Shown here in pieces: positions 23,255-30,599 of a stretch of DNA of 33,194 nucleotides (positions are counted from its first letter, which is position 1; each line of letters opens with the position of its first letter). Both the position numbers and the translations under genes were made by a program. The stretch covers positions 13,802 to 46,995 of the forward strand of contig JARGPD010000013.1 in the NCBI GenBank assembly GCA_029212845.1, read 5' to 3'. A model generated the notes under the pieces. It did not search any database and was not told the origin of the DNA. It saw nothing but the letters and a program-made list of their open reading frames with translations. The stretch comes from Planctomycetota bacterium (GTDB lineage: Bacteria; Planctomycetota; UBA1135; GCA-002686595).

Positions 23255-25108
23255 TCAGGAAAGCCCATGGCGCTTGAGTTTCCGATAAAGCGTGCTCTTA
23301 CCGACTTTCAGCAGCCGGGCCGCGGCCAGCTTGTCGCCTTCGGACTCCTCGAGGGCCCGCTCGAGGGCCAGGCGCTCGTAGAGGTCGAGGCTGACCGGTT
23401 CGTCTGCGGCACCCGCGGCTGAGCCGGTGGCCTCCACGCGGGGCATGGGCTGCAGCTCGCCGTGGCCCGATCCGACCGGGATGCGCTCCTGGTTCGCTGC
23501 GCTGTGACCGCGCTCGCGCAGGACCTCGGGCAGGGACCCGAGGCCGGACTCGTCCCCGAGGGCGGCCGCACAGAGGATCTCGACGCAGTCCTCGAGCTCG
23601 CGCACGTTGCGGGGCCAGTCGTGCTTCTCGAGGCTCGCGATGTCCTGGGGCGTCAGCAGCACGCCGCCGCTCGAGATCGAAGCCGCCATCTCGCGGGCCA
23701 GGGGACCGATGTCCTCGGGGCGCTCCTTGAGGGGCGCGATCTCGATGCGATGGGGCCCGAAGAGCGCCAGGAAGTCCAGGCTGAGGCTGCCGGCCCGGTC
23801 GAGCTCGTCCAAGGGCCGGCGACTCGACGCCACCAGCCGCAGGCCGAGGCGCTCGATGCCGGTGTCGGTCTTCAGCTCGCCGCGCTCGACCAGCTGGAGC
23901 AGGCTGGCCTGGATCTCGGCCGGCAGGGCCTCGACGTTGCTCAGGAAGAGCGTGCCCTGGTCCGCCGCGTGCACGAGGCCCTTGGTCTTGGCCTTGCCGA
24001 AGAGCTCGGTGGCCAAGGCCTTCTGGGACACGGACTCGACGTCCAGGTGGATGAAGCGACCGCTGCGCTCGCCGCCGAAGTGCAGGGTGCGCGCGTAGTA
24101 GGTCTTGCCCGCGCCCTCCGGCCCGGAGAGCAGGACGGAGCCGGTGCCGTGCAAGGCCCGCTCGAGGGCCTCGCGGCACTGGATCACCGGCAGGCTCGAG
24201 CCGACGATCGAGCTCGTGCGGTAGATCCGCCGGGCGGCCTCCACCAGCGGGAGGTCGTAGTTGGAGCTCGCCATCGAGAAGCCAGCGTCGCTGCTCGAAC
24301 CGGAGCGGGCGACGTCGTGGAAGGCGACGGCCTTGAGGCCACTGAGGTCGCTGCCGCCACGCGGCATCGTCGGCGTCACCGAGACCAGGAGGCTGCGGTT
24401 GGCGCGGCCGGCGCGCGCGGGCAGGTCCAGGCGGAAGCCGACCCGGGACTCGATGCGCGCGTCGCGCACGAAGGCCTCGAGGCCTCGCGAGGGGGCCAGC
24501 ACCCCGAGGGAGCGCCCCTCGAGCCCGGCCCCGAACAGGTCGCGGGCGCCGCGGTCCGCGTGCATCACCAGCCCGTCGTGACCGACGAGCATCAGCCCCA
24601 CCGGGCGCTCGGGACCACGCCGCTCCCCGGGCGCCATGGACTCCTCCTCACCGGCAGGACGGTGGCGCATCTCCTCCTGCAGGCGCCGGTTCTGGCGCTC
24701 GAGCAGGTAGTTCTGCACCGCCAGGTCGTCCTTGAGGCTCTTGATGCGCAGCATCGCGCGCAGCACGTCCTCGAGCAGGGTCATGTTGCCCTTCATGAGG
24801 AAGGACTCGCAGCCGGCGTTGTAGCCGCGGTGCAGGTCCTCGCGGGTGGTGCTCTGGCCGCTGATCAGCACGACCGGGACGCCGTTGGTCTGGGGCACGG
24901 CCTTCAGGCGACGGCAGACCTCGAAGCCGTCGACCCCCGAGCCGAGCGCGATGTCGACCAGGAAGAGGTCGAACTCGTTCGACCGGGCTGCCATGAGGCC
25001 TTCGGCGCCGTTGGCTGCTAGGGTGACCCGATGACCGAGGTCCTCCAGGCGGCTCTTGAACAGCACCCTCGTGCTGGGTTCGTCGTCGATGACTAGGATG
25101 CGTCCCAT
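23255..25108 (-). CDS. NtrC-like response regulator with degenerate AAA+ domain
   Basis: The 617-residue protein has an N-terminal receiver domain (ILVIDDEPST, phospho-acceptor Asp52 in FLVDIALG, later LISGQS and the lysine of FLMKG), a coiled linker, a PAS-like middle (about 170-270), an AAA+ segment and a C-terminal Fis-type helix-turn-helix (KLAAARLLKVGKSTLYRKLKRHG). In the AAA+ part, Walker A survives as GPEGAGKT near 331, but the GAFTGA loop that contacts sigma-54 is missing: ELFGKAKTKGLVHAADQGTLFLSNV runs straight through. Walker B is LFLSNV in place of LFLDEI, losing both acidic residues. ATP hydrolysis and sigma-54 activation are thus unlikely, and it probably acts as a plain DNA-binding regulator. 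The start is ATG 25108, with GGAG 9 nt upstream. Confidence 0.88.
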   Translation of the reverse strand: MGRILVIDDEPSTRVLFKSRLEDLGHRVTLAANGAEGLMAARSNEFDLFLVDIALGSGVDGFEVCRRLKAVPQTNGVPVVLISGQSTTREDLHRGYNAGCESFLMKGNMTLLEDVLRAMLRIKSLKDDLAVQNYLLERQNRRLQEEMRHRPAGEEESMAPGERRGPERPVGLMLVGHDGLVMHADRGARDLFGAGLEGRSLGVLAPSRGLEAFVRDARIESRVGFRLDLPARAGRANRSLLVSVTPTMPRGGSDLSGLKAVAFHDVARSGSSSDAGFSMASSNYDLPLVEAARRIYRTSSIVGSSLPVIQCREALERALHGTGSVLLSGPEGAGKTYYARTLHFGGERSGRFIHLDVESVSQKALATELFGKAKTKGLVHAADQGTLFLSNVEALPAEIQASLLQLVERGELKTDTGIERLGLRLVASSRRPLDELDRAGSLSLDFLALFGPHRIEIAPLKERPEDIGPLAREMAASISSGGVLLTPQDIASLEKHDWPRNVRELEDCVEILCAAALGDESGLGSLPEVLRERGHSAANQERIPVGSGHGELQPMPRVEATGSAAGAADEPVSLDLYERLALERALEESEGDKLAAARLLKVGKSTLYRKLKRHGLS

Positions 25109-25219
25109 GGCGGGCTCCGATCAGGGGAACGGGGATGAGGAAATGCGGGCGGGTCGAGGTCGGCCAAGTTCAGATAGGCGAACCTCCCACATAGGAGAAC
25201 GGGACAACGACGAACCGAT

Positions 25220-26506
25220 GTGACTTCATCCCCAACCAACCCCCAAGTATTCCCGATTCTGGGATCTGCGGCCCAAATTCTGGCCTCGATCGACCTCCCC
25301 AAGGACCCACTTCGAGCCCGCAAGGCCCTCGAGGGACGCGTCACGGCCGAGGTCGCCCTGGCCGCTGTCGAGCTGGCCGACCTGCGCCGCCGGGCCGCGC
25401 CCAAGTTCCGAGACCCCGACCGTATGCTCTTGACCCGTAAGGGCTTGGAGCAGGCGACCCACCTCCTGGTGGCCTCTTGGCGGGCCGCCGAAGTCCTCCG
25501 CCTGGCCCCGGGATGCACGATCTGGGACCAGACCGCTGGGCTGGGGGCCGACGCCCTGGCCCTGGCCCTGGCCGGGCTGACGCTCGAGGTCTCCGAGCAG
25601 GACCCCCTGCACGCGGCCTGCTGCGAAGCCAACCTGGCGGCGCTCGGGTTCGAGGTCCGCGTGCGGGTCGGCGATTCCCGACAGCAGGACGTTGTCGCAG
25701 ACCTGATCCTGCTCGACCCCGACCGGCGTGCGGATTCTGGGACAGGGACCCGCGGGGGACAGGGCGGCGGTCGCCGCCGCCTGGATCCCAGCAGCTTCTC
25801 CCCACCCGTCGAGGACTGGCGCGCGGCCCTCGAGGCCCACGCCGGGGGGGTCGTCAAGCTGCCCCCCGGCCTCGACCCGGCCGAGCTCGTGGGCCCCCTG
25901 GGCCTGGCCGACCTGCCCCACCGATGGACCTGGACCGAGGCCGGCGGCGCCCTGCGCGAGCTGACCCTCTGGACCGGCTGCCTAGCCCCGGCCGGGGAGC
26001 CCGGCCGCGCGGCCGTGCGCCTCTTCGACCGGCCAGCCGGTCACGTCGGCGCGGCGGTGCTGAGCGCTGGAACCTCGGCACCCCCGCGGCCTTTTGTCGA
26101 GCTCGACCCCGACGCCTTGACCCTGCTCGCCGAGCCGCGGCCGAGCGTGCTGGTCGCTGGCCTGGCCGAACGGGCCGGCGAGGAGCTGGCGCTCGAAGCC
26201 CTCGACCCGGCCTCGGCCTACCTGGCCAGCGACCGCCCGGACCTGCCCGAGGAGTCCGGGCCCTTCCTCGACCTGTTCCGGGTGGTCGGCAGCTCGCCGC
26301 TGGATCGCAAGCGGGTCCGCAAGCTGCTCGGGCAGCACGGAATCGGTCCCCTGACGGTCAAGAAGCGCGGTGTTGACGAGACCTCGGACCAGCTCGCGGC
26401 CAAGTTCGGCCAGAAGCGCGGCCAGCTCGGCCTCGCGATCGTGTCGCCGACCCCGGCCGGCCGGCGCCTTTACCTGGTCGAGCGGCTGCCCCGCGGCGCC
26501 GGCTGA
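25220..26506 (+). CDS. THUMP-like-domain class I SAM-dependent methyltransferase
   Basis: The 428-residue protein belongs to the family of class I methyltransferases with a C-terminal THUMP-like domain, whose substrate is not established as far as I know. The SAM site is WDQTAGLGADALALALAG near residue 105, followed by an acidic residue in LEVSEQDPLHAA. The family's catalytic-site motif reads LLDPDRRA, then the usual DPSSFSPPVEDW and VVKLPPGLD. The C-terminal part (about 350-428) contains VRKLLGQHGIGPLTVKKRGVD, typical of the family, where RNA binding has been proposed. The start is GTG at 25220. It is divergent from the regulator gene across 111 bp in which a TATCTG box (minus strand, 25173-25178) is the only candidate promoter I see. 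A Gly/Arg-rich insert near residues 170-190 is unusual. Confidence 0.85.
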   Translation: MTSSPTNPQVFPILGSAAQILASIDLPKDPLRARKALEGRVTAEVALAAVELADLRRRAAPKFRDPDRMLLTRKGLEQATHLLVASWRAAEVLRLAPGCTIWDQTAGLGADALALALAGLTLEVSEQDPLHAACCEANLAALGFEVRVRVGDSRQQDVVADLILLDPDRRADSGTGTRGGQGGGRRRLDPSSFSPPVEDWRAALEAHAGGVVKLPPGLDPAELVGPLGLADLPHRWTWTEAGGALRELTLWTGCLAPAGEPGRAAVRLFDRPAGHVGAAVLSAGTSAPPRPFVELDPDALTLLAEPRPSVLVAGLAERAGEELALEALDPASAYLASDRPDLPEESGPFLDLFRVVGSSPLDRKRVRKLLGQHGIGPLTVKKRGVDETSDQLAAKFGQKRGQLGLAIVSPTPAGRRLYLVERLPRGAG

Positions 26507-26541
26507 GGCGCCCGGGGATTCCCGACGGAAATGCCCCCATT

Positions 26542-26557
26542 GGCCCTAAGGGGGGCC
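26542..26557. terminator. Hairpin between the methyltransferase gene and tRNA-Val
   Basis: GGCCC-taaggg-GGGCC forms a 5-bp stem 36 nt past the methyltransferase stop and 5 nt past the 3' end of the convergent tRNA. There is no T-run on either side, so it is a weak candidate for both transcripts. Confidence 0.35.
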
Positions 26558-26561
26558 GGCT

Positions 26562-26638
26562 TGGTGGGCGATGAGGGATTCGAACCCCCGGCCTCTTCCG
26601 TGTAAAGGAAGCACTCTGACCAGCTGAGTTAATCGCCC
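26562..26638 (-). tRNA. tRNA-Val, anticodon UAC, CCA encoded
   Basis: Read on the minus strand the 77 nt fold into a full cloverleaf: acceptor GGGCGAT/ATCGCCC, D-stem ACTC/GAGT with AGCTGGTCA loop, anticodon stem CTTCC/GGAAG around TTTACAC (anticodon TAC at + 26602-26604), variable loop AGGCC, T-stem GGGGG/CCCTC (one G-U) with TTCGAAT, discriminator A, and an encoded CCA. It decodes GUA and, with a modified first base, other valine codons. It has U8, the target of the ThiI encoded in this window. It lies between convergent and divergent protein genes, alone. Confidence 0.97.
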
Positions 26639-26660
26639 TGTCCCAAGGGTGCCGGATCTT

Positions 26661-26670
26661 AGGGTATCCT
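26661..26670. promoter_or_regulatory. Overlapping back-to-back -10 boxes for tRNA-Val and ugd
   Basis: On the minus strand TACCCT (+ agggta, 26661-26666) would start transcription about 15 nt before tRNA-Val. On the plus strand TATCCT (26665-26670) would start the ugd leader near 26677. The two boxes overlap by 2 bp, so polymerase could bind for only one gene at a time. Neither has a clear -35. Confidence 0.35.
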
Positions 26671-26680
26671 TTTCGCCCCT

Positions 26681-26701
26681 CAGCACCACTTCTAGGTGCT
26701 G
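26681..26701 (+). promoter_or_regulatory. Hairpin in the ugd leader
   Basis: CAGCACC-ACTTCTA-GGTGCTG is a perfect 7-bp stem with a 7-nt loop. If ugd transcription starts near 26677, it forms the 5' end of a leader of about 75 nt, where it could protect the mRNA or bind a regulator. It also lies in the -35 region of the minus-strand tRNA promoter, so it may instead be a DNA operator. Confidence 0.4.
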
Positions 26702-26753
26702 TCGAACGACCACCCGGGCGCCCCTGGCTCCCCAAGAACCCCCTCAAGACACC

Positions 26754-28055
26754 ATGCGAATCGCTGTCGTCGGCACCGGCTATGTTGGCCTCGTCGCCGG
26801 AACCTGCTTTGCGGAGAGCGGCAACACCGTGACCTGCATCGACATCGACGAACGGAAGATCGAGCGCCTCAAGCAGGGCATCCTCCCGATCTATGAACCC
26901 GGTCTCGAAGAGCTCCTCAAGCGCAACGTCCAGGACGGGCGCCTGCACTTCACGACCCAGTACGTGGACTGCATCGGAGACGCCCAGGTCGTCTTCATCG
27001 CCGTCGGCACGCCTCCCGGCGAGGACGGCAGCGCCGACCTGCAGTACGTGATCGCGGCGGCCGAGGAGGTCGCCCGCAACATGAAGGCCTACACGGTCAT
27101 CGTGGACAAGTCGACCGTGCCCGTCGGCACCGCCGACAAGGTCAAGGCTGCGATCGCCGCCAACACCGAGTGCGAGTTCGACGTGGTCTCCAACCCCGAG
27201 TTCCTGAAGGAGGGCGCCGCGATCGACGACTTCCTGAAGCCCGACCGGGTCGTCATCGGCTCCGCCACCGAGCGCGCCGCCGGCATCATGGACGAGCTCT
27301 ACGCTCCGTTCGTGCGCACCGGCAACCCGATCATCCACATGGACGTGCGCTCGGCCGAGCTCACCAAGTACGCCGCCAACGCCATGCTCGCCACGCGCAT
27401 CTCGTTCATGAACGAGATCGCCAACATCTGCATGCGCGTGGGTGCCAACGTCGACCAGGTGCGACGCGGCATCGGCTCGGACGTGCGCATCGGCTCGAAA
27501 TTCCTGTTCGCGGGACTCGGCTACGGTGGCTCCTGCTTTCCGAAGGACGTTCAGGCCGTCGTCAAGACCGCGGAGCAGTACGGCTACCCCTTCCGCATCC
27601 TCAAGGCGGTCGAGGCCGTCAACGAGACGCAGAAGAAGCTCCTGTTCGACATGGTCACCGAGCACTACGGCGACGACCTCGCGGGCAAGCACTTCGCCGT
27701 CTGGGGTCTGTCGTTCAAGCCGAACACCGACGACATGCGCGAGGCGCCGGCCGTCGTCGTGATCGAGCACCTGCTCGCGGCGGGTGCGACGGTCACGGCC
27801 TTCGATCCCGAGGCCGTCGAAGAGTGCAAGGAGTGGCACCTCGGTGACCGCATCCAGTACTCGGAGAATCCGATGGACGCCCTCGACCGCGCGGACGCGA
27901 TGATCCTCATCACCGAGTGGAACGAGTTCCGTCGCCCCGACTTCGACGAGGTCAAGCGCCGCCTCAAGGCGCCCGTCATCTTCGACGGCCGCAACATCTA
28001 CACGCGCAAGACGCTCGAAGCCCTGGGGTTCCAGTACTTCGGCATGGGCACCTGA
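26754..28055 (+). CDS. ugd: UDP-glucose 6-dehydrogenase
   Basis: This NAD-dependent enzyme oxidises UDP-glucose twice to UDP-glucuronate, a precursor for capsule, exopolysaccharide and LPS-type sugars. The 433-residue protein starts MRIAVVGTGYVGLVAGTCFAESG (dinucleotide fold), then VGTPPGEDGSADL, STVPVGT, NPEFLKEGAAIDDFLKPDRVVIG, the AELTKYAANAMLATRISFMNEI helix, the catalytic cysteine in GYGGSCFPKD near residue 261, and WGLSFKPNTDDMREAP. All key residues are present and the length is typical. The start ATG 26754 is preceded by GAACCCCCTCAAGACACC and no Shine-Dalgarno. The leader hairpin at 26681-26701 and the two strong downstream hairpins suggest a single-gene transcript. Its product could feed the glycosyltransferases nearby, but no linkage is shown. 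Confidence 0.97.
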   Translation: MRIAVVGTGYVGLVAGTCFAESGNTVTCIDIDERKIERLKQGILPIYEPGLEELLKRNVQDGRLHFTTQYVDCIGDAQVVFIAVGTPPGEDGSADLQYVIAAAEEVARNMKAYTVIVDKSTVPVGTADKVKAAIAANTECEFDVVSNPEFLKEGAAIDDFLKPDRVVIGSATERAAGIMDELYAPFVRTGNPIIHMDVRSAELTKYAANAMLATRISFMNEIANICMRVGANVDQVRRGIGSDVRIGSKFLFAGLGYGGSCFPKDVQAVVKTAEQYGYPFRILKAVEAVNETQKKLLFDMVTEHYGDDLAGKHFAVWGLSFKPNTDDMREAPAVVVIEHLLAAGATVTAFDPEAVEECKEWHLGDRIQYSENPMDALDRADAMILITEWNEFRRPDFDEVKRRLKAPVIFDGRNIYTRKTLEALGFQYFGMGT

Positions 28056-28098
28056 TCGGCCCGAAAGCGTAGGTTCGAGCCCGAACTCGGACCTCTAC

Positions 28099-28130
28099 GG
28101 GGCGCCCACCTTCAGCGAGGTGGGCGCCCC
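28099..28130 (+). terminator. Strong hairpin after ugd
   Basis: GGGGCGCCCACCT-tcagcg-AGGTGGGCGCCCC is a perfect 13-bp stem with a 6-nt loop, 44 nt past the ugd stop. No T-run follows, so it is either a hairpin-only terminator or a 3'-end stabiliser. Confidence 0.7.
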
Positions 28131-28157
28131 GTCGCATGCCCACTCCGCTGGAATTGA

Positions 28158-28200
28158 AATCCGGGCGAGCCCCTCCACAAGGGAGGTGCCCGCCCGGGTT
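28158..28200. terminator. Second hairpin after ugd, with a short T-run
   Basis: AATCCGGGCGAGCCCCTCC pairs with GGAGGTGCCCGCCCGGGTT around a short loop, a stem of about 19 pairs with two mismatches and one G-T. TTTGATG follows on the plus strand and an A-rich run precedes it, so it could stop transcription from either side. It bounds the gene-free region on its left. Confidence 0.6.
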
Positions 28201-29010
28201 TGATGTCGATCCGTGCTTCACCCGAGGGCTCCCCGCACAAACCATTTGTACGGAAGAAGAGCTGACTCGAGGTCTGCTCCAACAAAAGGCGGCATTTGGA
28301 GCGGCAAGTCAAGCGCACAAAGCATGGAAATCTTCGGCCCTGTTTCGCGCGCGTCGCGGCGGCGCGGCGCGACGTGCGGTGTCGCCACGCACAACGCCGC
28401 GCGCGATGGCTCGCTCCCGTCGCGATCCGGTCGCGTCTTCGGCGGCGAACGGCGCGCCTCTCACGCGTGGGATCGAAGGCTCGCGCGCGCTGCATGCCGA
28501 GGCGCGCAGCGCGTGCGACTCGACGCGCGCGCTCGTGCGGTGCAGCCCTCCGTCACGCGAAGGCGTGCGCACCACAGAGGGAACGCACGCAGGCGAACGC
28601 CGTAGGCTTTCGGCCAAGCCCTAGGAACTCGACATGCTGCTCGGGCACTCCCGCGCATGCGCCTCCTCGTCGCCGCAACGCCGAGCTTGTCCAAGGTCGT
28701 GCAGTGCGGTCGTCCATGGACTTCGCACGGTGCACCAAAGCACTGGACCGCACGCCGATGCAGCGAGCCCAAGCTCCGGACCGAGCCGTGCGAAGTGCGC
28801 GCCGTGTGGGTGCGAGGCGCGCAGCGACATCGGTGGCCGGTGAGTCCGGTCACGGCGAGCTCGGGGGGCGAACGACCTAGGTGGCGAGCAACCGCTGCAC
28901 GAAGGGTGCGAACCCAGGCCGTCGGCCCTGGCTGCGAAGCACGGCCGGCAGCGGGAGGCGCGCGCGTGGCTCGGCAAACCCCAGGTCGTGGCAGCGGTGT
29001 CGCGCACGAC
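28201..29010. other. Gene-free region of about 800 bp rich in inverted repeats
   Basis: ORFs listed here on both strands are Arg/Ala/Cys-rich, overlap one another in several frames, and show no recognisable motif, so I take none as a gene. The base usage differs from the neighbours: runs of alternating CG, few of the CTCGAG/CTCGAC codon pairs typical of coding here, and an AT-richer first 120 bp. Perfect or near-perfect inverted repeats include ACAAA-cca-TTTGT (28237-28249), CTGCTCCAA/TTGGAGCGG (28274-28304), CGCGCTGC/GCAGCGCG (28486-28513), CACGC-gaag-GCGTG (28554-28567), TAGGCTT/AAGCCCTA (28603-28623) and CCAGGCC/GGCCCTGG (near 28914-28930). It could hold one or more structured RNAs, a remnant of a lost gene, or a chromosomal site. 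No tRNA or rRNA match is seen. Confidence 0.6.
28683..28796. ncRNA. Candidate structured RNA with interlocked (pseudoknot-order) helices
   Basis: Three perfect complementary pairs overlap here: GAGCTTG (28683-28689) with CAAGCTC (28770-28776), GTGCGGTC (28704-28711) with GACCGCAC (28746-28753), and ACTTCGCACGG (28720-28730) with CCGTGCGAAGT (28786-28796). The last two are in A-B-A'-B' order, as in an H-type pseudoknot. Complementarity works for either strand, so the direction is unknown. No known RNA family is recognised, and the helices may partly be chance in GC-rich DNA, although an 11-bp perfect pair at this distance is uncommon. Confidence 0.3.
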
Positions 29011-29823
29011 TCAGCGGGTGAAGAGGCGCGCGCCGATCGCCGAGCGCAGCCGCGGTAGGCAGCGCAGGTCCTCGAGGGCCGAGCGCACCCGAGCGCCCCG
29101 GCGGGTCAGCTCCTTCGACGGACTCGCCACGGCCTGTTTGCATGCGGCCAGCCAGCCGCAGGCGCCCTCGAGCTCGCCACGTTCCACCAGGATCAGGATC
29201 AGCTCATCGTGGACGCGTACCAGGGTCAGGGGGTCGGCGACCTCCCCGACCAGGCGGCGCAGGCACAGCTCGGCGCCGTCCCGGTCACCGAGCTCGAGGC
29301 GGGTCTTGGCCGTCCAGAGTCCGGCCAGGTCCCGCCGGTACGCCTCGGCACCCGGGTCGGCCGCCACCGAGGCGTAGGCCTCGAGGGCCTCGGCATGGCG
29401 CCCCTCCCTGCGGTGCACGTGCCCGGCCTCATAGCGGGCCCGGGCCCCGAGGGGCGTCCCGCGCCCCAGGCGTGCGGCCTGCTCGAAGGCCTCCAGGGCC
29501 CCCTCGGCGTCGCCTGCCGCCCGCAGCAGCTCGGCCGCCCGGAAGGCCGCCTCGGCCCCCTCGGGCTCGTCGGGCCAGGCGTGGGCCACCGCGAGGTGCG
29601 CCTCGACCACGGCCCCACGCAGGAGCACCTGCCCCGGCACCTGGTGGGTCCCCCGCCGCAGGCCCCTCGCGGCCGCGAGGGCCACGGCTGCGGGGCTCGC
29701 CGGTGGCGTCGTGGAGTCCTGCCACGTGGTCGCGCCCCGCTCCGGGACGCGCCAGCCGCCCGGCACGGCCGCACGCGCCGCGCAGAACAAGCCGAGGGCC
29801 AGGACCAACGGCAGGGCCCTCAC
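29011..29823 (-). CDS. Secreted TPR-repeat protein coupled to the ECF sigma factor
   Basis: The 270-residue protein starts at GTG 29823, overlapping the sigma-factor stop by 4 nt (GTGA). Its N-terminus VRALPLVLALGLFCAARAAV looks like a signal peptide; the Cys does not sit in a convincing lipobox. Residues from about 60 onward form helical pairs of TPR type: AEAAFRAAELLRAAGDAEGALEAFEQAARLG, ARYEAGHVHRREGRHAEALEAYASVA, and LGDRDGAELCLRRLVGEV. TPR proteins of this type scaffold other envelope proteins. The tight coupling to an ECF sigma gene is where an anti-sigma factor usually lies, but there is no anti-sigma zinc motif or membrane-spanning anti-sigma layout, so its link to the sigma factor is open. 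The track's longer ORF runs into the sigma gene and is not used. Confidence 0.75.
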   Translation of the reverse strand: MRALPLVLALGLFCAARAAVPGGWRVPERGATTWQDSTTPPASPAAVALAAARGLRRGTHQVPGQVLLRGAVVEAHLAVAHAWPDEPEGAEAAFRAAELLRAAGDAEGALEAFEQAARLGRGTPLGARARYEAGHVHRREGRHAEALEAYASVAADPGAEAYRRDLAGLWTAKTRLELGDRDGAELCLRRLVGEVADPLTLVRVHDELILILVERGELEGACGWLAACKQAVASPSKELTRRGARVRSALEDLRCLPRLRSAIGARLFTR

Positions 29824-30377
29824 TGCGCGCTGCCCTCGAGCGAGCGCGTACGCCCCATGCGCAGGGTCACCATGTCCTGCAGCCGCCGGCGCGCGCGGAA
29901 CAGGTGCACCTTGACGAGGTCCGGGCGCATGCCGCAGTCCGAGGCCGTCTCCCGGCAGCTGCCAGCCCCGCCGTAGTAGCTGTCGATCAGCCGGCGATCG
30001 CGCTCGCGCAGGTCCGCGAGGGCATCGGTGAGCACGGCCAGGACCTCCTCCCGCAGCTCGGGCACGCCGCCGACCCGAATCCGGCGCAGGTCCTCCTCGC
30101 CGTGGGGGCAAGGCAGGGTGGGCAGCAGCTCCTCCCCGTCGACGATCGTGTGCAGCCGGCCCTCCCGGCGCACCCGGTCGGTCAGCACGTTGACGCCGAT
30201 GCGGAAGGCCCAGGAGCGCAGCTTGTCGGGGTCGGTCAGGTTCGCGCGGTGTCTGGCCGCGCGGCAGAGGGTCTCCTGGACGACGTCGTCCAGCTCGTTG
30301 TCGTCGCGACAGCGCTCGGCGAGGAAGCGGCGGAGAGAAGGGATGATGTCATCGAGCGAATTCCAGGTCGGTTCCAA
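29820..30377 (-). CDS. ECF-type RNA polymerase sigma factor
   Basis: The 185-residue protein has sigma region 2 (about residues 15-85) with NELDDVVQETLCRAARH and LRSWAFRIGVNVLTDRVRRE, the core-binding and -10 recognition helices, and region 4 (about 120-170) with LADLRERDRRLIDSYYGG, then ETASDCGMRPDLVKVHLFRARRRLQ, a helix-turn-helix for the -35. Regions 1, 3 and a C-terminal SnoaL domain are absent, as in standard ECF factors. The start in the track is TTG at 30377 (LEPTWNSLDDI); no better start exists downstream that keeps region 2 complete. The factor probably directs transcription of itself and the coupled TPR gene. A perfect palindrome, CCCCTAGGGG, lies 57 bp upstream. No anti-sigma gene is seen in the window. 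Confidence 0.88.
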   Translation of the reverse strand: MEPTWNSLDDIIPSLRRFLAERCRDDNELDDVVQETLCRAARHRANLTDPDKLRSWAFRIGVNVLTDRVRREGRLHTIVDGEELLPTLPCPHGEEDLRRIRVGGVPELREEVLAVLTDALADLRERDRRLIDSYYGGAGSCRETASDCGMRPDLVKVHLFRARRRLQDMVTLRMGRTRSLEGSAQ

Positions 30378-30434
30378 GGGCAGAGGGCTCCGGCAAGGGG
30401 CGAGGGGGAGGCCGGGTCGACCACCGTCCCGGCA

Positions 30435-30444
30435 CCCCTAGGGG
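30435..30444. promoter_or_regulatory. Palindrome CCCCTAGGGG upstream of the ECF sigma gene
   Basis: A perfect 10-bp palindrome 57 bp before the sigma start, inside the 222-bp gap to the next gene. It could be an operator; a TTGCAA hexamer (minus strand) lies just upstream. No good -10 is visible. Confidence 0.25.
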
Positions 30445-30540
30445 ACGCTCGCTTGCAACTTCGATGACACTGGGCACGCGCTGTGGAGGCGCGCGTCCCC
30501 CCCGGAGCCCTTGGGAATCCCGAATTTCGCCCCGCCCAAG

Positions 30541-30581
30541 CGAAGAGGCGGCCGTCCCCTGCCGGGACGGCCGCCTCTTCG
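30541..30581 (-). terminator. Very strong hairpin after the TPR gene
   Basis: CGAAGAGGCGGCCGTCCC pairs without mismatch with GGGACGGCCGCCTCTTCG over 18 bp around a 5-nt loop (CTGCC). It lies 18 nt past the stop of the minus-strand TPR gene and 163 bp before the sigma-factor gene. No T-run follows. It insulates the sigma operon from the upstream gene. Confidence 0.75.
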
Positions 30582-30599
30582 GTCGGAATTTCGGAAGTC

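Noticed and set aside
23462-25021. 519-aa plus-strand ORF opposite the regulator
   Set aside because: Shadow of the regulator gene; composition is typical of the antisense frame of a high-GC gene.
26358-27839. 493-aa minus-strand ORF opposite ugd
   Set aside because: Antisense of ugd and of the tRNA gene; no motif, and ugd is complete.
28296-28880. 194-aa plus ORF and several smaller ones in the gene-free region
   Set aside because: Arg/Ala/Cys-rich, overlapping in several frames on both strands, no start signals, no domain, codon use unlike neighbours.
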